Of a DNA stretch of 64,000 nt, positions 28,895 to 38,532 are shown one piece after another. The notes under the pieces were generated by a model that saw only the letters and a list, made by a program, of their open reading frames with translations, was not told the DNA's origin and ran no database searches. The stretch's first letter is position 1. Each line of letters opens with the position of its first letter. The DNA comes from Aurantiochytrium sp. KH105 (lineage: Eukaryota; Sar; Bigyra; Thraustochytrida; Thraustochytriidae): NCBI GenBank assembly GCA_003116975.1, contig BGKB01000043.1, positions 310,001 through 374,000 on the forward strand. The letters are read 5' to 3'. A program made the translations under genes and the position numbers.

Positions 28895-31045
28895 ATGTGG
28901 GTCGATGCATTCGGAGCCCAGGACCCGGACATCGAGCAACGGACCATTTTTGAGCAAAAAGTGCTCATGGGCAGCGAGCTCGTGATCGCCATGTGCTACT
29001 TTATCATTCCAGCCCTCATCTTCTGGTACATGCGTGGCATCGAGGTTGCTGACGTCTTCCTCACCGTGCGTGTCTGGTTCATGCTCTTCATCCTCTGCTG
29101 CGGCATCACGCACTTTCTCGGCTTTCTCAGCTTTTGGTGGCAAATCACATGGGTCATCACACTTGGCAAGCTGGTCACGGCATTCGTCTCCGTAGCGACT
29201 ATTGTCGTGCTCTTGCAGTACATGTTTGACCTCGACAAACTCATGCGCAAGGCAGCGCAGCTCGAAAAGGACGTCGATGCGTCCATCCGCCAACTCGACT
29301 CGCTCAAGATGCGCAACGAAGAGCTCGCGCGACTTAAAGAGGAGGCGCTTCGCATCGCCAATATGAGGCAAGAGTTCATCTCCACTGTCTCTCACGAGGT
29401 CCGTACCCCTCTCCAGAGCATCATTGGCTTTGGCGAGATCCTCGAGCAAAGCGAGCTCGACCCCTCGCAAAAACAAATGCTCTGCACCATGATGGAAAGT
29501 TCTCGCATGCTCTGCACCATCATCAACGACATTCTTGACTTTAGCAAGTACCAAAAGGAGAACTTTGCCCTCGAGGTTGAGCCCTTTTCCATCGTTGGTG
29601 CCATCGTCTCTGCTCTACGCATTTCCTCAAGTCGTGCTACGGCCAAGGGCGTCGACCTTCGCTACCAGGTCTGTAACCGACTGCCCGGCATCCTCCTTGG
29701 TGACCTCACCCGAGTCGTTCAGATCGTCTCCAACCTCGTATCGAACGGTGTTAAGTTCACCGAAGAGGGCAACGTCACGGTCATGGTGAGCAGTGTCGCC
29801 TCGGAACAGGAAAAGAATGCTTGGATTGAAAAGTTCAACGCCCGCGACAATACTTTTACACTCGAGGACACTCCGGACTCGTCCGAGGCCGATCTTCCCG
29901 AAGAGATTGCAAAGTGCGGCGCTGGAGACGCAAACTTGGACCGCGCATCCAGTTTCAAATCGTCGCGTCCACCTCATATTTCGGTGCAAATCGAGCCCAG
30001 CGAATCATCGGGCCTCCTCGCCGACAAGTCACCCTCGCCGCGTCGCCACGTCCCCCTCGACATGGAAGGTATCGCAACGTCTGCCGTCCCCGACGCGACT
30101 GTGAACAGGCGCGACTGGGGCATTAGACTCGAGGTCAAGGACACGGGCGTTGGCGTGCCCAAGTCGTCGTTCGCCCGCATCTTTCGCCGGTTCATGCAGA
30201 GCGACGCATCCACCACCCGCATCTTTGGAGGCACGGGTCTCGGGCTTTCCATCGTGCAGCAGCTCACAAACTGCATGAAAGGCAGCATCCATCTCGAGAG
30301 CACCATGGGCGAGGGCACTACATTCACGATCTTCCTCAAACTTCCACCTCAGGCAGAAACACCCATTCTCCTCCCAATGTCCTCCCCAGAGGTCCTCCCG
30401 CCGCCCTCCATCTCACCAAGGGCCAGCGACATCGACATCAAGCCTGGTTCCCTCTCTGAAATCGCGCGCATCGGAGACTCTTCAACGACGAGCGAGACAA
30501 AGGAGGTCGACCCGTCGACATCCCGCGCGTCTGCAAATGCCTCCAAGGCCAGCGACAGAAAGAAAGCGCCCCCTAAAGCTGCGCCCGATCTCCTCTGCGA
30601 TATCTCGCGTGTCCTGCTCGTTGATGACAACGAAATCAACCGTGCCGTCACGAAGCCCATGCTGCACAAAGCAGGGGTTCCCAATGTTGACACGGCAAAG
30701 AATGGCCAGCAGGCCTACGAAAGAATGCTCGCTGCAACAGAGCCTTACGACGCCGTTCTCTTAGACCTGCACATGCCGGTTCTCGATGGCTTCGGCGCCG
30801 TGCAAAAAATTCGCCTCAACTTGCGTGCCGCCGACGCTGTCCCCATTTTTGCCTTCACGGCAGCCTCTTTTTCCACCTCTGAGAGTGCTGAACTTCGAGA
30901 AAAGGGCTTTTCCGGCATTGTCTTCAAGCCTTGCACAATTGCGCGCATTCGGACAGCGATGGAGCTTGCTGCGCAGTTCAAGCGCAACGAAATTTCTGCC
31001 GACGACCTCTTCTCGCGGTCCGAGTCCATCTACACGCAAAGGTGA
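28895..31045 (+). CDS. Ethylene-receptor-like hybrid histidine kinase
   Basis: The 716-residue protein has three N-terminal membrane helices (about 28-48, 57-79, 84-109) resembling the ETR1 ethylene-binding domain. Helix 1 has Tyr35, Ile38 and Pro39, and helix 2 has Ile66, Cys69 and His73, in the spacing of ETR1 Tyr32, Ile35, Pro36, Ile62, Cys65 and His69; Cys and His hold the copper cofactor there. ETR1 Asp25 corresponds to Glu28. There is no GAF domain; a coiled coil (115-160) leads to the H-box with His167 (FISTVSHEVRTP). The ATPase has its N-box Asn284 and Gly boxes DTGVGVP and GGTGLGLS. The receiver domain (571-695) has Asp577/Asp578, phospho-acceptor Asp624, Thr655 and Lys678. All phosphorelay residues are intact. 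Strong start context (CACCATGT). An AATAAA lies at 31275-31280. Confidence 0.92.
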   Translation: MWVDAFGAQDPDIEQRTIFEQKVLMGSELVIAMCYFIIPALIFWYMRGIEVADVFLTVRVWFMLFILCCGITHFLGFLSFWWQITWVITLGKLVTAFVSVATIVVLLQYMFDLDKLMRKAAQLEKDVDASIRQLDSLKMRNEELARLKEEALRIANMRQEFISTVSHEVRTPLQSIIGFGEILEQSELDPSQKQMLCTMMESSRMLCTIINDILDFSKYQKENFALEVEPFSIVGAIVSALRISSSRATAKGVDLRYQVCNRLPGILLGDLTRVVQIVSNLVSNGVKFTEEGNVTVMVSSVASEQEKNAWIEKFNARDNTFTLEDTPDSSEADLPEEIAKCGAGDANLDRASSFKSSRPPHISVQIEPSESSGLLADKSPSPRRHVPLDMEGIATSAVPDATVNRRDWGIRLEVKDTGVGVPKSSFARIFRRFMQSDASTTRIFGGTGLGLSIVQQLTNCMKGSIHLESTMGEGTTFTIFLKLPPQAETPILLPMSSPEVLPPPSISPRASDIDIKPGSLSEIARIGDSSTTSETKEVDPSTSRASANASKASDRKKAPPKAAPDLLCDISRVLLVDDNEINRAVTKPMLHKAGVPNVDTAKNGQQAYERMLAATEPYDAVLLDLHMPVLDGFGAVQKIRLNLRAADAVPIFAFTAASFSTSESAELREKGFSGIVFKPCTIARIRTAMELAAQFKRNEISADDLFSRSESIYTQR

Positions 31046-31698
31046 AGTCTTTTCAGTTCGGACCCAGCGACTCTCGAGTTCTTTTGCCTCCTCAACCTCT
31101 GCGACAACAACGAGGTTTTTGGCTCTTATTTTTGACCCCACTTTTCTTCAGTAAACTCATATCATTGACATGCTTTATTATTCGCTCCTTCTCTCGCGCC
31201 TTCAGCGTTCGCTCTTTCGTCCCCTCTGAGATGCGAGGACTCTCGTCTTGCTACGTAAAGAAATAAGCAAGAAAAATAAATAATGAGAACAAGCCCAAAG
31301 GTTGAGAAATCGATTTCTATCCGTTGGGTCGGTCTCCCGACTCAGCCTACTTGAGCCTATCTGAGCCTGGGCCTGCTAAAAATCGTTCAAAACGAAGTCC
31401 TTGCGAGAAGCAGGGCTAAAACGTACACGCTCTGCACCCGACAGCAGTGTAAGCCGGCCTTGTCACAAGCAAAGTGGTGCTTGCGACAATCTAATTTACA
31501 GAACCAACGGTGACGTCGACGACTCGACGTCAGTCAAAGTATAAGAGCGTCCTTCACATTGTCTGAACTCCATTGGTGCGCGTTGCAAAGGGGGAAAGAA
31601 GAAAAAAGCGAGGACAGGAAAGTGGGCGAGCAGAACGTTATTTAGCGTTTCCTCATAGAAGCTGGCCACGACTTACATCACGGCAAGAACCTGCGTCA
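31046..31698. other. Spacer between two plus-strand genes
   Basis: It should hold the 3' UTR of the kinase (AATAAA at 31275-31280) and the promoter of the next gene; AGTATAAGAG near 31539 is a possible TATA-like element. The frame of the downstream gene is open before its ATG but has no ATG there. Confidence 0.45.
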
Positions 31699-34470
31699 AT
31701 GTCTCTTTGCGTATCCATTGATCCGCGCAACGTACCAGCGGCGTGTTATGTGACTATCGATGATCACCGGGGACTCGAAAGAGTTCTGGACTCTGAATCG
31801 GCCCAGGAACATGCAACGTCCGCACCTAGCAAGGCCTTGGATGACGAAGATGACTATTTGAGCGACGATGACAACTATGAAGATGCGCATCACTTTGAAG
31901 TGCGCATCGAACTCTGGAAGGAAGATGAACATGGGGACGAATTTGTCGCGGGTGGCTGGCTCGACGTATCCGGATCAGACAGAACCCAAAGAAATGAGAC
32001 CATTCCACTCCTCGATACCGAAGGCGAACAAGTGACTTCATTGTACGTGCAAATTAGTTTTCCGAGCGTTGAATCAAAGGATGCTGAAAATGATGCTGAA
32101 GAAAGCAGCACACCCGCTGTCGAAGACACTCCGAATGACTTGAACGCTCTTATTGGGGACAACTTGCTGCACGATATCTGTGGACCATGTCCAATTGCCG
32201 CAGTCCGTGCCCTGAAAATCCTCTCCAAACATGTGACGGCTTCGCGTGGAATGCAAGCTAGAATCCGCAAAACGCTTGGACCAAAAGGCCTACGTTCCAT
32301 TCTTTGGCAATTGGAGCGCCATGAAGTTGAGCGCAGCCGCGCCATCCACAAATTTGTGCGAAATCTCGTTACTGATGATTCATCATGCATTCTCCATCTT
32401 GCGCGAGCTGCTGACTGGCCAGGGGTGGTGACAAATACTCACTTTTACTATTTTGTGCCGCATGCGGTCCTTCGCGAGGCCTTTGCAGAAACACATCATG
32501 GCGACTTACACGAGGAAGACTACATCGAGTTTGCGACAGACTTTGTTCGTGAAAATGCCGCTCACATTGCGGTGCCCGCGCTTCCCATCCCAGATGAGGC
32601 CACTGCTCAATCTCTTCGCAAGGTGACTTCAGAAAAATCGACTAGCATCGCTTTCCGTCTCATTAAGCTCTTTTCGACATTTCAGCAGCTCTCCGCCGCG
32701 GGCGCCTTGCCCGACCAGATTGCCGAGGACCCCTTCATCTGCGCGCATGTGTCACTCCCGATCGGAGCACGGGTTCAGACCTGGGAAGACTTGCGACAGC
32801 GGTTCTATTTCCAGCACTATCAGCTTCGAAATACATCTGCAAGCGCTCTCCAAGAAGACATCGTCCTACTTGAAAACTTTGCTTGCGGGATTCAAGGCCG
32901 CGCTGCCTCTGTTACAATCGTCAACCTACGTTCACAACGCAAGTCGCGACTGCGTCTGCTTGCCCGTGTTGAGAATGCACACTTGCAAAGTCCAATGAAA
33001 AATGATCAAGCAGGTCTACCGAGTCAAATCCCTACTGCTCTTGGTCTTCACGAGACGCGCTATGAGGCATTCACAGATCTCGACGATTTCCTGGACCCCC
33101 TCAATCTTTCTGATGCTGAACTTGTGGCTCTTGCGCATCGCTGCGCGTTCACATATCCGAAAGAGAAAGATGCGCGGGTTAAGGGCACGGGTTCCGGGAT
33201 TTTCCTGCTCGAACCACTTCAAGCAGCAAAATCGCAGAGGAAACGGAGAAAGAAGCCATCCTTTGCCCGGCAAGAATGCCCACGGGAAGCGTACCGTGCC
33301 GCCATGCCAGCAATAGCCGATTTGTGGAACGTAGGGAATCGCGTTGCTGCAGGCAAACGCCTTGTGGAGTATGCCACGCCGCTCATACCACACCTTAAAG
33401 GACAGCCCGGAGTGCGAGCATCGCTGAGTGATGACATCAAACGCGTGCGACTGAGGCCGCAAGATGCCCTTGCCATCTTAAAGCTTTGGCATTCTTGCAA
33501 TGCGCAGACAGGGACCTCGAGGCCGGAGGACGAGCTTTCCTCGGCACTCACACTTGTTGCAGAGCTCTGGAATCAGGGCGACCGCGAAGCTACAGGTAGA
33601 CTTCTCGTGGAAAAGGGAACTGCTCTCCTCCCGCAGCTCGAGAGACAGCCACGTCTCCGTACGCACTTGAGCGACGCTATCAAGAGAACTCGACTCAAGC
33701 CGAAAAGTGCTCGCGCCGTGGAGGCCCTGTGGCGTGTGTGCGAGTCAGTGGTGCGGGAGGTGCGAGAGCTTGAGAGTACAAACAATCAACATCATGGAAA
33801 CCGTCACCTCGCAAGGGATATCGTTCTCGCCAATCGCGCTAGCCAGGAGGCCAAACTTGAGACGCAGCGCGTCGAACGAACAAAGAAATTTGAGCGCTCG
33901 CTCTCTCAACACCGTGCTCGAGAATCCGAAAAAGTGCGTCATCAGCATCGGCTCGTTTTCGAGCGAGAGCAAGAGTCTCGCAGGCTGCGAAAGCAACGAG
34001 AGGAAGAAGAGGCAGAGCTCGCTCGAAAAGAGGCTGCTTGGTATCGCGAAGAAGCCCATCTACGAGAAGTTGAACGCAAGCTGCAACGGAAAGAGCTCGA
34101 GCGAGAGGCTAGACGTCGAGCGGAGGCCAAAAAACGCAATGACCAGGCCATCGAGACTCAACGCAAAAGATTGCTTGAGGAGGAGAGACGCGTTGAGCGA
34201 GAGCAAGAGCGTCGTCGTCGCGAGTACGAGGCTCGAGCCAAGGTTCGCACGCAAGCTGCAGCAAGCTCGTCTCGCAAAGTAAAACGCAAAAAGCATTACA
34301 AGCTTCCGCAGCGTTTGGATGTGCCTCGTGAACCTTCTGTACCATGTCGTGTCTGCTCGCCTCGCGCAATGCAAATGGCTCGAGTGGATCGCAAGTCTCC
34401 CAATCTCTTCGATCAGGTTGACTGGGCCGCGGTATGTGACTGGCCTGACTTACCTGACACCGACCCCTGA
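31699..34470 (+). CDS. Unrecognised 923-residue protein with a duplicated helical module and C-terminal coiled coil
   Basis: The N-terminal part (about 1-140) is acidic and has a beta-type segment (HHFEVRIELWKEDEHGDEFV) that could be C2-like. A long alpha-helical middle follows. Two adjacent ~66-residue modules, encoded at about 33298-33500 and 33541-33745, share the pattern ADLWNxGxRxAxGxxLVExxTxLxPxLxxQPxxRxxLSDxIKRxRLxPxxAxxxxxLW. The next ~150 residues (encoded about 33830-34245) are a Glu/Arg/Lys/Gln coiled coil, followed by a basic stretch and a short Cys-containing tail. I do not recognise the family. The ATG at 31699 is the first in frame. Confidence 0.75.
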   Translation: MSLCVSIDPRNVPAACYVTIDDHRGLERVLDSESAQEHATSAPSKALDDEDDYLSDDDNYEDAHHFEVRIELWKEDEHGDEFVAGGWLDVSGSDRTQRNETIPLLDTEGEQVTSLYVQISFPSVESKDAENDAEESSTPAVEDTPNDLNALIGDNLLHDICGPCPIAAVRALKILSKHVTASRGMQARIRKTLGPKGLRSILWQLERHEVERSRAIHKFVRNLVTDDSSCILHLARAADWPGVVTNTHFYYFVPHAVLREAFAETHHGDLHEEDYIEFATDFVRENAAHIAVPALPIPDEATAQSLRKVTSEKSTSIAFRLIKLFSTFQQLSAAGALPDQIAEDPFICAHVSLPIGARVQTWEDLRQRFYFQHYQLRNTSASALQEDIVLLENFACGIQGRAASVTIVNLRSQRKSRLRLLARVENAHLQSPMKNDQAGLPSQIPTALGLHETRYEAFTDLDDFLDPLNLSDAELVALAHRCAFTYPKEKDARVKGTGSGIFLLEPLQAAKSQRKRRKKPSFARQECPREAYRAAMPAIADLWNVGNRVAAGKRLVEYATPLIPHLKGQPGVRASLSDDIKRVRLRPQDALAILKLWHSCNAQTGTSRPEDELSSALTLVAELWNQGDREATGRLLVEKGTALLPQLERQPRLRTHLSDAIKRTRLKPKSARAVEALWRVCESVVREVRELESTNNQHHGNRHLARDIVLANRASQEAKLETQRVERTKKFERSLSQHRARESEKVRHQHRLVFEREQESRRLRKQREEEEAELARKEAAWYREEAHLREVERKLQRKELEREARRRAEAKKRNDQAIETQRKRLLEEERRVEREQERRRREYEARAKVRTQAAASSSRKVKRKKHYKLPQRLDVPREPSVPCRVCSPRAMQMARVDRKSPNLFDQVDWAAVCDWPDLPDTDP

Positions 34471-34910
34471 ATTTGACGATTATTTTTTAACACCATACAG
34501 GTGATTGGTTTCCGTGTCAAGTTCTTTTGCTCGCGAAATGTAAAAGTCGCATGGTTCATGCGACTTGTAAAATCAATCTTTGTTTTCATTTCTCTGAAAC
34601 CCAATCCTGGCAAAATGTACTGGATAATGCACGGGAATGTTACGAGCTGGCAGCGCGAAAGTTAAAGATGGTCTATAAGGGAAAATATTCCATGTCTTAC
34701 ACTCAGACAAAGGGTCTTTGAAGGAGAAATGCCTTTCAAATGAAGAAGCATGAGTGTATGAATCCACTTTCATAAAGTCGCTTGGATTGATTCCCCTTTG
34801 TTGCTGTTCCCTCGCTCTCTTTATATCATAGCAGGATTACTCCCTGCTCATAAGAGGCCACCTCGATCCCAAAAATCATTCTTAGCGCACGAATTTCTTT
34901 TGTCCTATCG
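34471..34910. other. Convergent intergenic region
   Basis: This 440-nt tail-to-tail spacer is more A/T-rich than the genes around it. It should hold both 3' UTRs; nothing else is seen. Confidence 0.5.
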
Positions 34911-37034
34911 TCACAAATCGTCCTCGTCAGCCTCGGAATGTGCCGCGGCAAGAATATCTGACAGTTCCTCAAGATCATCATCATCATCCTCTCCGTCGTC
35001 ACTGCCATCATCGTCGTAATTGCCAGCATGACTGTTACCGTGATCATCGTTTGTCCCATCTTTAGCCCCCGCTCCCATGCGCGAGATGTCAGGAAGAGGC
35101 GGACAATCTGTGATTCCAAGTGCCTCGAAACGAGCGTGGAGTATCCGCGCATGCGCAAGCACGCGTTCTAGGGCGATCTGAAGGGCGCGCGAGGAGGCCT
35201 GTCGACGTTGAACCTCTGCGTCGAGCCTCACGAGTCGCTCGTTCAGAAAAGTGTCTCGTCGAAGGAGTTCTGCCTCGGCGACAGACCGAATATTACGCTG
35301 CTCGAGAATTCCGATAATTCTGGCTCGATGCTCGGCTTTGTGTTTTTGCAAAAGCTCACGGAGGCGCTTCTTATCCCTTCGAAGCGCGTGCAGTTGGTGC
35401 TTGGAGTCGTCAAGTTCGAGCTCCAATTCACGTGCGCGTTCGCTCGCGCGAGAGATCTCGACGCGTGCGAGCATCTCCAAGGCGCCCTCGGTCGCCTCGC
35501 ATTTCCCAAGCGCTGCCTCGGCGGTTTTGCATCTACGTAGCGCTTCGTCTCGAGCTTCCTCCGCCGCCTCGAGACGCGATACAAGATCTTTCTCACGCAA
35601 TGACTCGCTGCGCTTCCCTTCACCATCATCATCATCTTCACCCTCGTCTCGTTCGAGATCGCCGGCCAAGGCCTCATCGCCGCCTGGATTTCCAAACGAG
35701 TCTATTTTCTGTTGTTGCGTTATAGCAGCAGCAGAGGCCGCCGCTTCTTTTGCATCCTGGAGTTCCTCCTCTAATGTGGCCAGCTTTGCCTCAAGACCCG
35801 AGCGCAAAGCCTCGGCCTTTTCGACTCGTCTTTCGGCAATGTCCGCACGCTGACGCTCCGCACTCAGGTTTTCTGCGAGAGCTTGGTGTTCTTGGGCGAG
35901 ACGTTCATTTTCTTGAACGGACCTCGTATTGGAGAAAATTCGCTGTTTTGCTTCTGCGAGCTGCATGCGCAAAGAGTCCATTTCGTCCATCATGCTCATC
36001 TCTCGCGCCTTGAGATCTTTGACTGTTTCCAGGAGCTCAAGCGATTCCGTACGTGCGGACGTTGAGCTTTGTTCCAGATGCGAATGATGTTGGAGCTCTC
36101 CTCGCAAAGTTGCGTGTTCTGATTCGAGCTGACGGATTTCCTCCTCGAGATTCTCCTTGTCGTGGGCCAGCTCTGCGTTTTCGCTTTGAAGGTCGCAAAT
36201 CGTCTGCTTGAGCCGACCATGTTTTTCGCCCATGCGCTCGAGCTTGTCACGCACCATGTGCAGATCGCGCACTTCCCTTCGGAGTCCATCAATCGTGTCA
36301 ACATACGCCTTGCTGGACCGTTCGCGAGCCACAAGTTCCACTTGGAGGTCCTCAATGCGCGCCAATAGTTCACCGACGCGCGCTCTTCCATTGTTGCCCG
36401 CGCGATCGCTGACGTCCACCGAAGGGGAGGAAGGACTCGAGGGATCTTCACTCTCGTTGGCTTTGCGCGGGGCGTTTTCCCGCTCATGATGAAGTTTCGA
36501 CTCGTGAGCTCGGCTCTCTGCGTCGTCGTGGCGAAGGTCCCCGTCAGAGATATCTGGGCCCTGTCCACTGTCTGTTGCGTCCATGGGATCCTGTCTCATT
36601 CCTGCGCGAGCATCTTTTCGCGCGTTCTTGCCCAGTTCGTGCTTGAGGAGGCGGATCTCGCGATTCATTTCCTCTCGCGACATGGGTCTGAAGCGTTTCG
36701 GTCCACCGAGGGTTGCGCGAATAACTATGTCGTCAATCTCTTGTTGACTTTGGCCGGTCCGCGTTCCGAGTTCGCGTTTGAGAACGTCGACCACGAGCTC
36801 CTGTTCTTTTTTCTCGTTGCGCAGCGTTTGAATGAGGGCAGTTCTTCTCGATTCCTTGCTTTGCGCTTTGAGCGCGTCAACTTGCTTTCGGAGCTGGTCA
36901 ATATTCTTCATGAGTGCACGGGTTTTTCTGTCATGTCTGTCCTGAAGATCCATGATTTTGCTCGACTCCGTGACGCCCACCTTGCTGCTCGCGTTTGTCT
37001 CGTCCATACGCGATGACGTCCGTCTTCGACTCAT
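34911..37034 (-). CDS. Long coiled-coil protein
   Basis: The 707-residue protein is mostly heptad-type coiled coil, rich in Glu, Arg, Leu and Ala. Near the N-terminus, MKNIDQLRKQVDALK and a GGPKRFRPMSREEMNREIRLLKHEL-type segment (broken here for length) stand out as the only non-generic parts. A Ser/Asp-rich break follows, then a second long coiled coil, and the tail ends in an Asp/Glu cluster. Such proteins are commonly cytoskeletal, centrosomal or ciliary scaffolds; the presence of IFT56 in this genome makes a ciliary role possible but this is not shown. The ATG at 37034 is the first in frame; upstream codons lack ATG. Confidence 0.75.
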   Translation of the reverse strand: MSRRRTSSRMDETNASSKVGVTESSKIMDLQDRHDRKTRALMKNIDQLRKQVDALKAQSKESRRTALIQTLRNEKKEQELVVDVLKRELGTRTGQSQQEIDDIVIRATLGGPKRFRPMSREEMNREIRLLKHELGKNARKDARAGMRQDPMDATDSGQGPDISDGDLRHDDAESRAHESKLHHERENAPRKANESEDPSSPSSPSVDVSDRAGNNGRARVGELLARIEDLQVELVARERSSKAYVDTIDGLRREVRDLHMVRDKLERMGEKHGRLKQTICDLQSENAELAHDKENLEEEIRQLESEHATLRGELQHHSHLEQSSTSARTESLELLETVKDLKAREMSMMDEMDSLRMQLAEAKQRIFSNTRSVQENERLAQEHQALAENLSAERQRADIAERRVEKAEALRSGLEAKLATLEEELQDAKEAAASAAAITQQQKIDSFGNPGGDEALAGDLERDEGEDDDDGEGKRSESLREKDLVSRLEAAEEARDEALRRCKTAEAALGKCEATEGALEMLARVEISRASERARELELELDDSKHQLHALRRDKKRLRELLQKHKAEHRARIIGILEQRNIRSVAEAELLRRDTFLNERLVRLDAEVQRRQASSRALQIALERVLAHARILHARFEALGITDCPPLPDISRMGAGAKDGTNDDHGNSHAGNYDDDGSDDGEDDDDDLEELSDILAAAHSEADEDDL

Positions 37035-37790
37035 TGTCTTGTCGCTCTTGTGCTCTTCTTTTGCTTCGTTCGACCGACGGCCCCTTTCTTGGTTGTACAG
37101 GTCGTTCGCACTTTGGCCTGTGCTTGTGCCGGCGCAGCGTCCACGATACAACTGTCGCCCTTGCGCCGCCTCGAGGGCGCAATGAGCTCACGCTTTGCGC
37201 TCTGCTCACGTCTCCGCGGCAGCCCGCTGGGAAGGAGAGGCAGGGAGCCTTATCTCGAGCACTTCGTCGGTGCCCTATTGCGCTCAATCCACCTTGTTCC
37301 TTCCCTCGCTGCGTCCTTTCTTCCTTCCTCCATAAAGTCATTCTTTCATTCTATTCTCCTGCGCAACCCTTTTTATCGTAACGGCCATTCCATGCACACT
37401 CTCCCTCCGTAACCCTCTCCACCACTGCATAGATATGCATCACTACTACCCCCTTTCCACTGGCATGAATTCAGACTCATGCCACTGACAGTATTATCAG
37501 TATAGTAAAATCACCGCTCAACCCAGCTTCTTGTGTGGACGCCTCTGGTCACACAACAGGCTCCCTCGCCAGGGCGAGCAGAGACCCACTCTCCCTCAGA
37601 AGCCCAAAGATCCGCCATTCTGCATTTGCTGCATGGCTTGCAAGTCGTCCAAAGGCGCTTTGAGCGGGTTTACCCGCCTTGTCCGCGCGCGGCGCAGGCC
37701 CGCAGCTGGCGCGCGCTGAGAGGACGGTCCCACTGGCGCGGGGCCGGGAGCCGCGGCAGAGGCAGACGAAAGAAAGCGAGGAAACAAAGA

Positions 37791-38059
37791 CAAACAAACA
37801 AACAAACAAACAAACAAACAAACAAACAAACAAACAAACAAACAAACAAACAAACAAACAAACAAACAAACAAACAAACAAACAAACAAACAAACAAACA
37901 AACAAACAAACAAACAAACAAACAAACAAACAAACAAACAAACAAACAAACAAACAAACAAACAAACAAACAAACAAACAAACAAACAAACAAACAAACA
38001 AACAAACAAACAAACAAACAAACAAACAAACAAACAAACAAACAAACAAACAAACAAAC
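37791..38059. repeat. (CAAA)n tetranucleotide array, ~67 copies
   Basis: The array is perfectly regular up to the N run. Its true length is uncertain because it ends in the gap. Confidence 0.95.
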
Positions 38060-38084
38060 NNNNNNNNNNNNNNNNNNNNNNNNN
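38060..38084. other. Assembly gap of 25 N
   Basis: Twenty-five N characters separate a CAAA array from a GAAA array. The size is likely a placeholder. Confidence 0.95.
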
Positions 38085-38085
38085 C

Positions 38086-38087
<2 letters not shown>

Positions 38088-38180
<93 letters not shown>
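38088..38180. repeat. (GAAA)n tetranucleotide array
   Basis: About 23 regular GAAA units start within a few bases of the gap. Confidence 0.95.
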
Positions 38181-38181
<1 letters not shown>

Positions 38182-38532
38182 CAAGAAGCGGAAAGATAGA
38201 GTGCAGAGCTCCCGCGCCTCGCCAAGGCAGCGAGGCGAAGCGAGCGAGCAAACCAGATCGCGCGACCCGAGCGAGCCCGCCGCCGCACGCTCGCGCGCCT
38301 GCACGCCGCCCGCGCAGGAGAGCACGCCGCCGCCGCCGCCGCCGCCGCCGCGCCGCGTCCGCGCAGCAGCGCTCCGCAGGCAGGGAGGCCCGTCGCCGGG
38401 CGCGAGATCGAGAGATCGAGCGAGGGAGGGCGCGAAGAGCGCGAGCGGGGGAAAGAAGGACCGCCGAAGGTCGGGCGGTTCTTGAAGGCCGGGCAGAGCG
38501 GATCGGGCGCGCGCGCGAGCGGCAGGGAGAGG

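Larger units (their letters stand above)
37035..38532. other. Divergent region with tetranucleotide arrays and a sequence gap
   Basis: It lies head-to-head between the coiled-coil gene and ARPC1. It contains the CAAA array, a run of 25 N, the GAAA array and a GC-rich stretch with CCG repeats at about 38327-38352. Frames through the arrays translate to TNKQ or FVCL repeats and are not genes. Confidence 0.6.
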
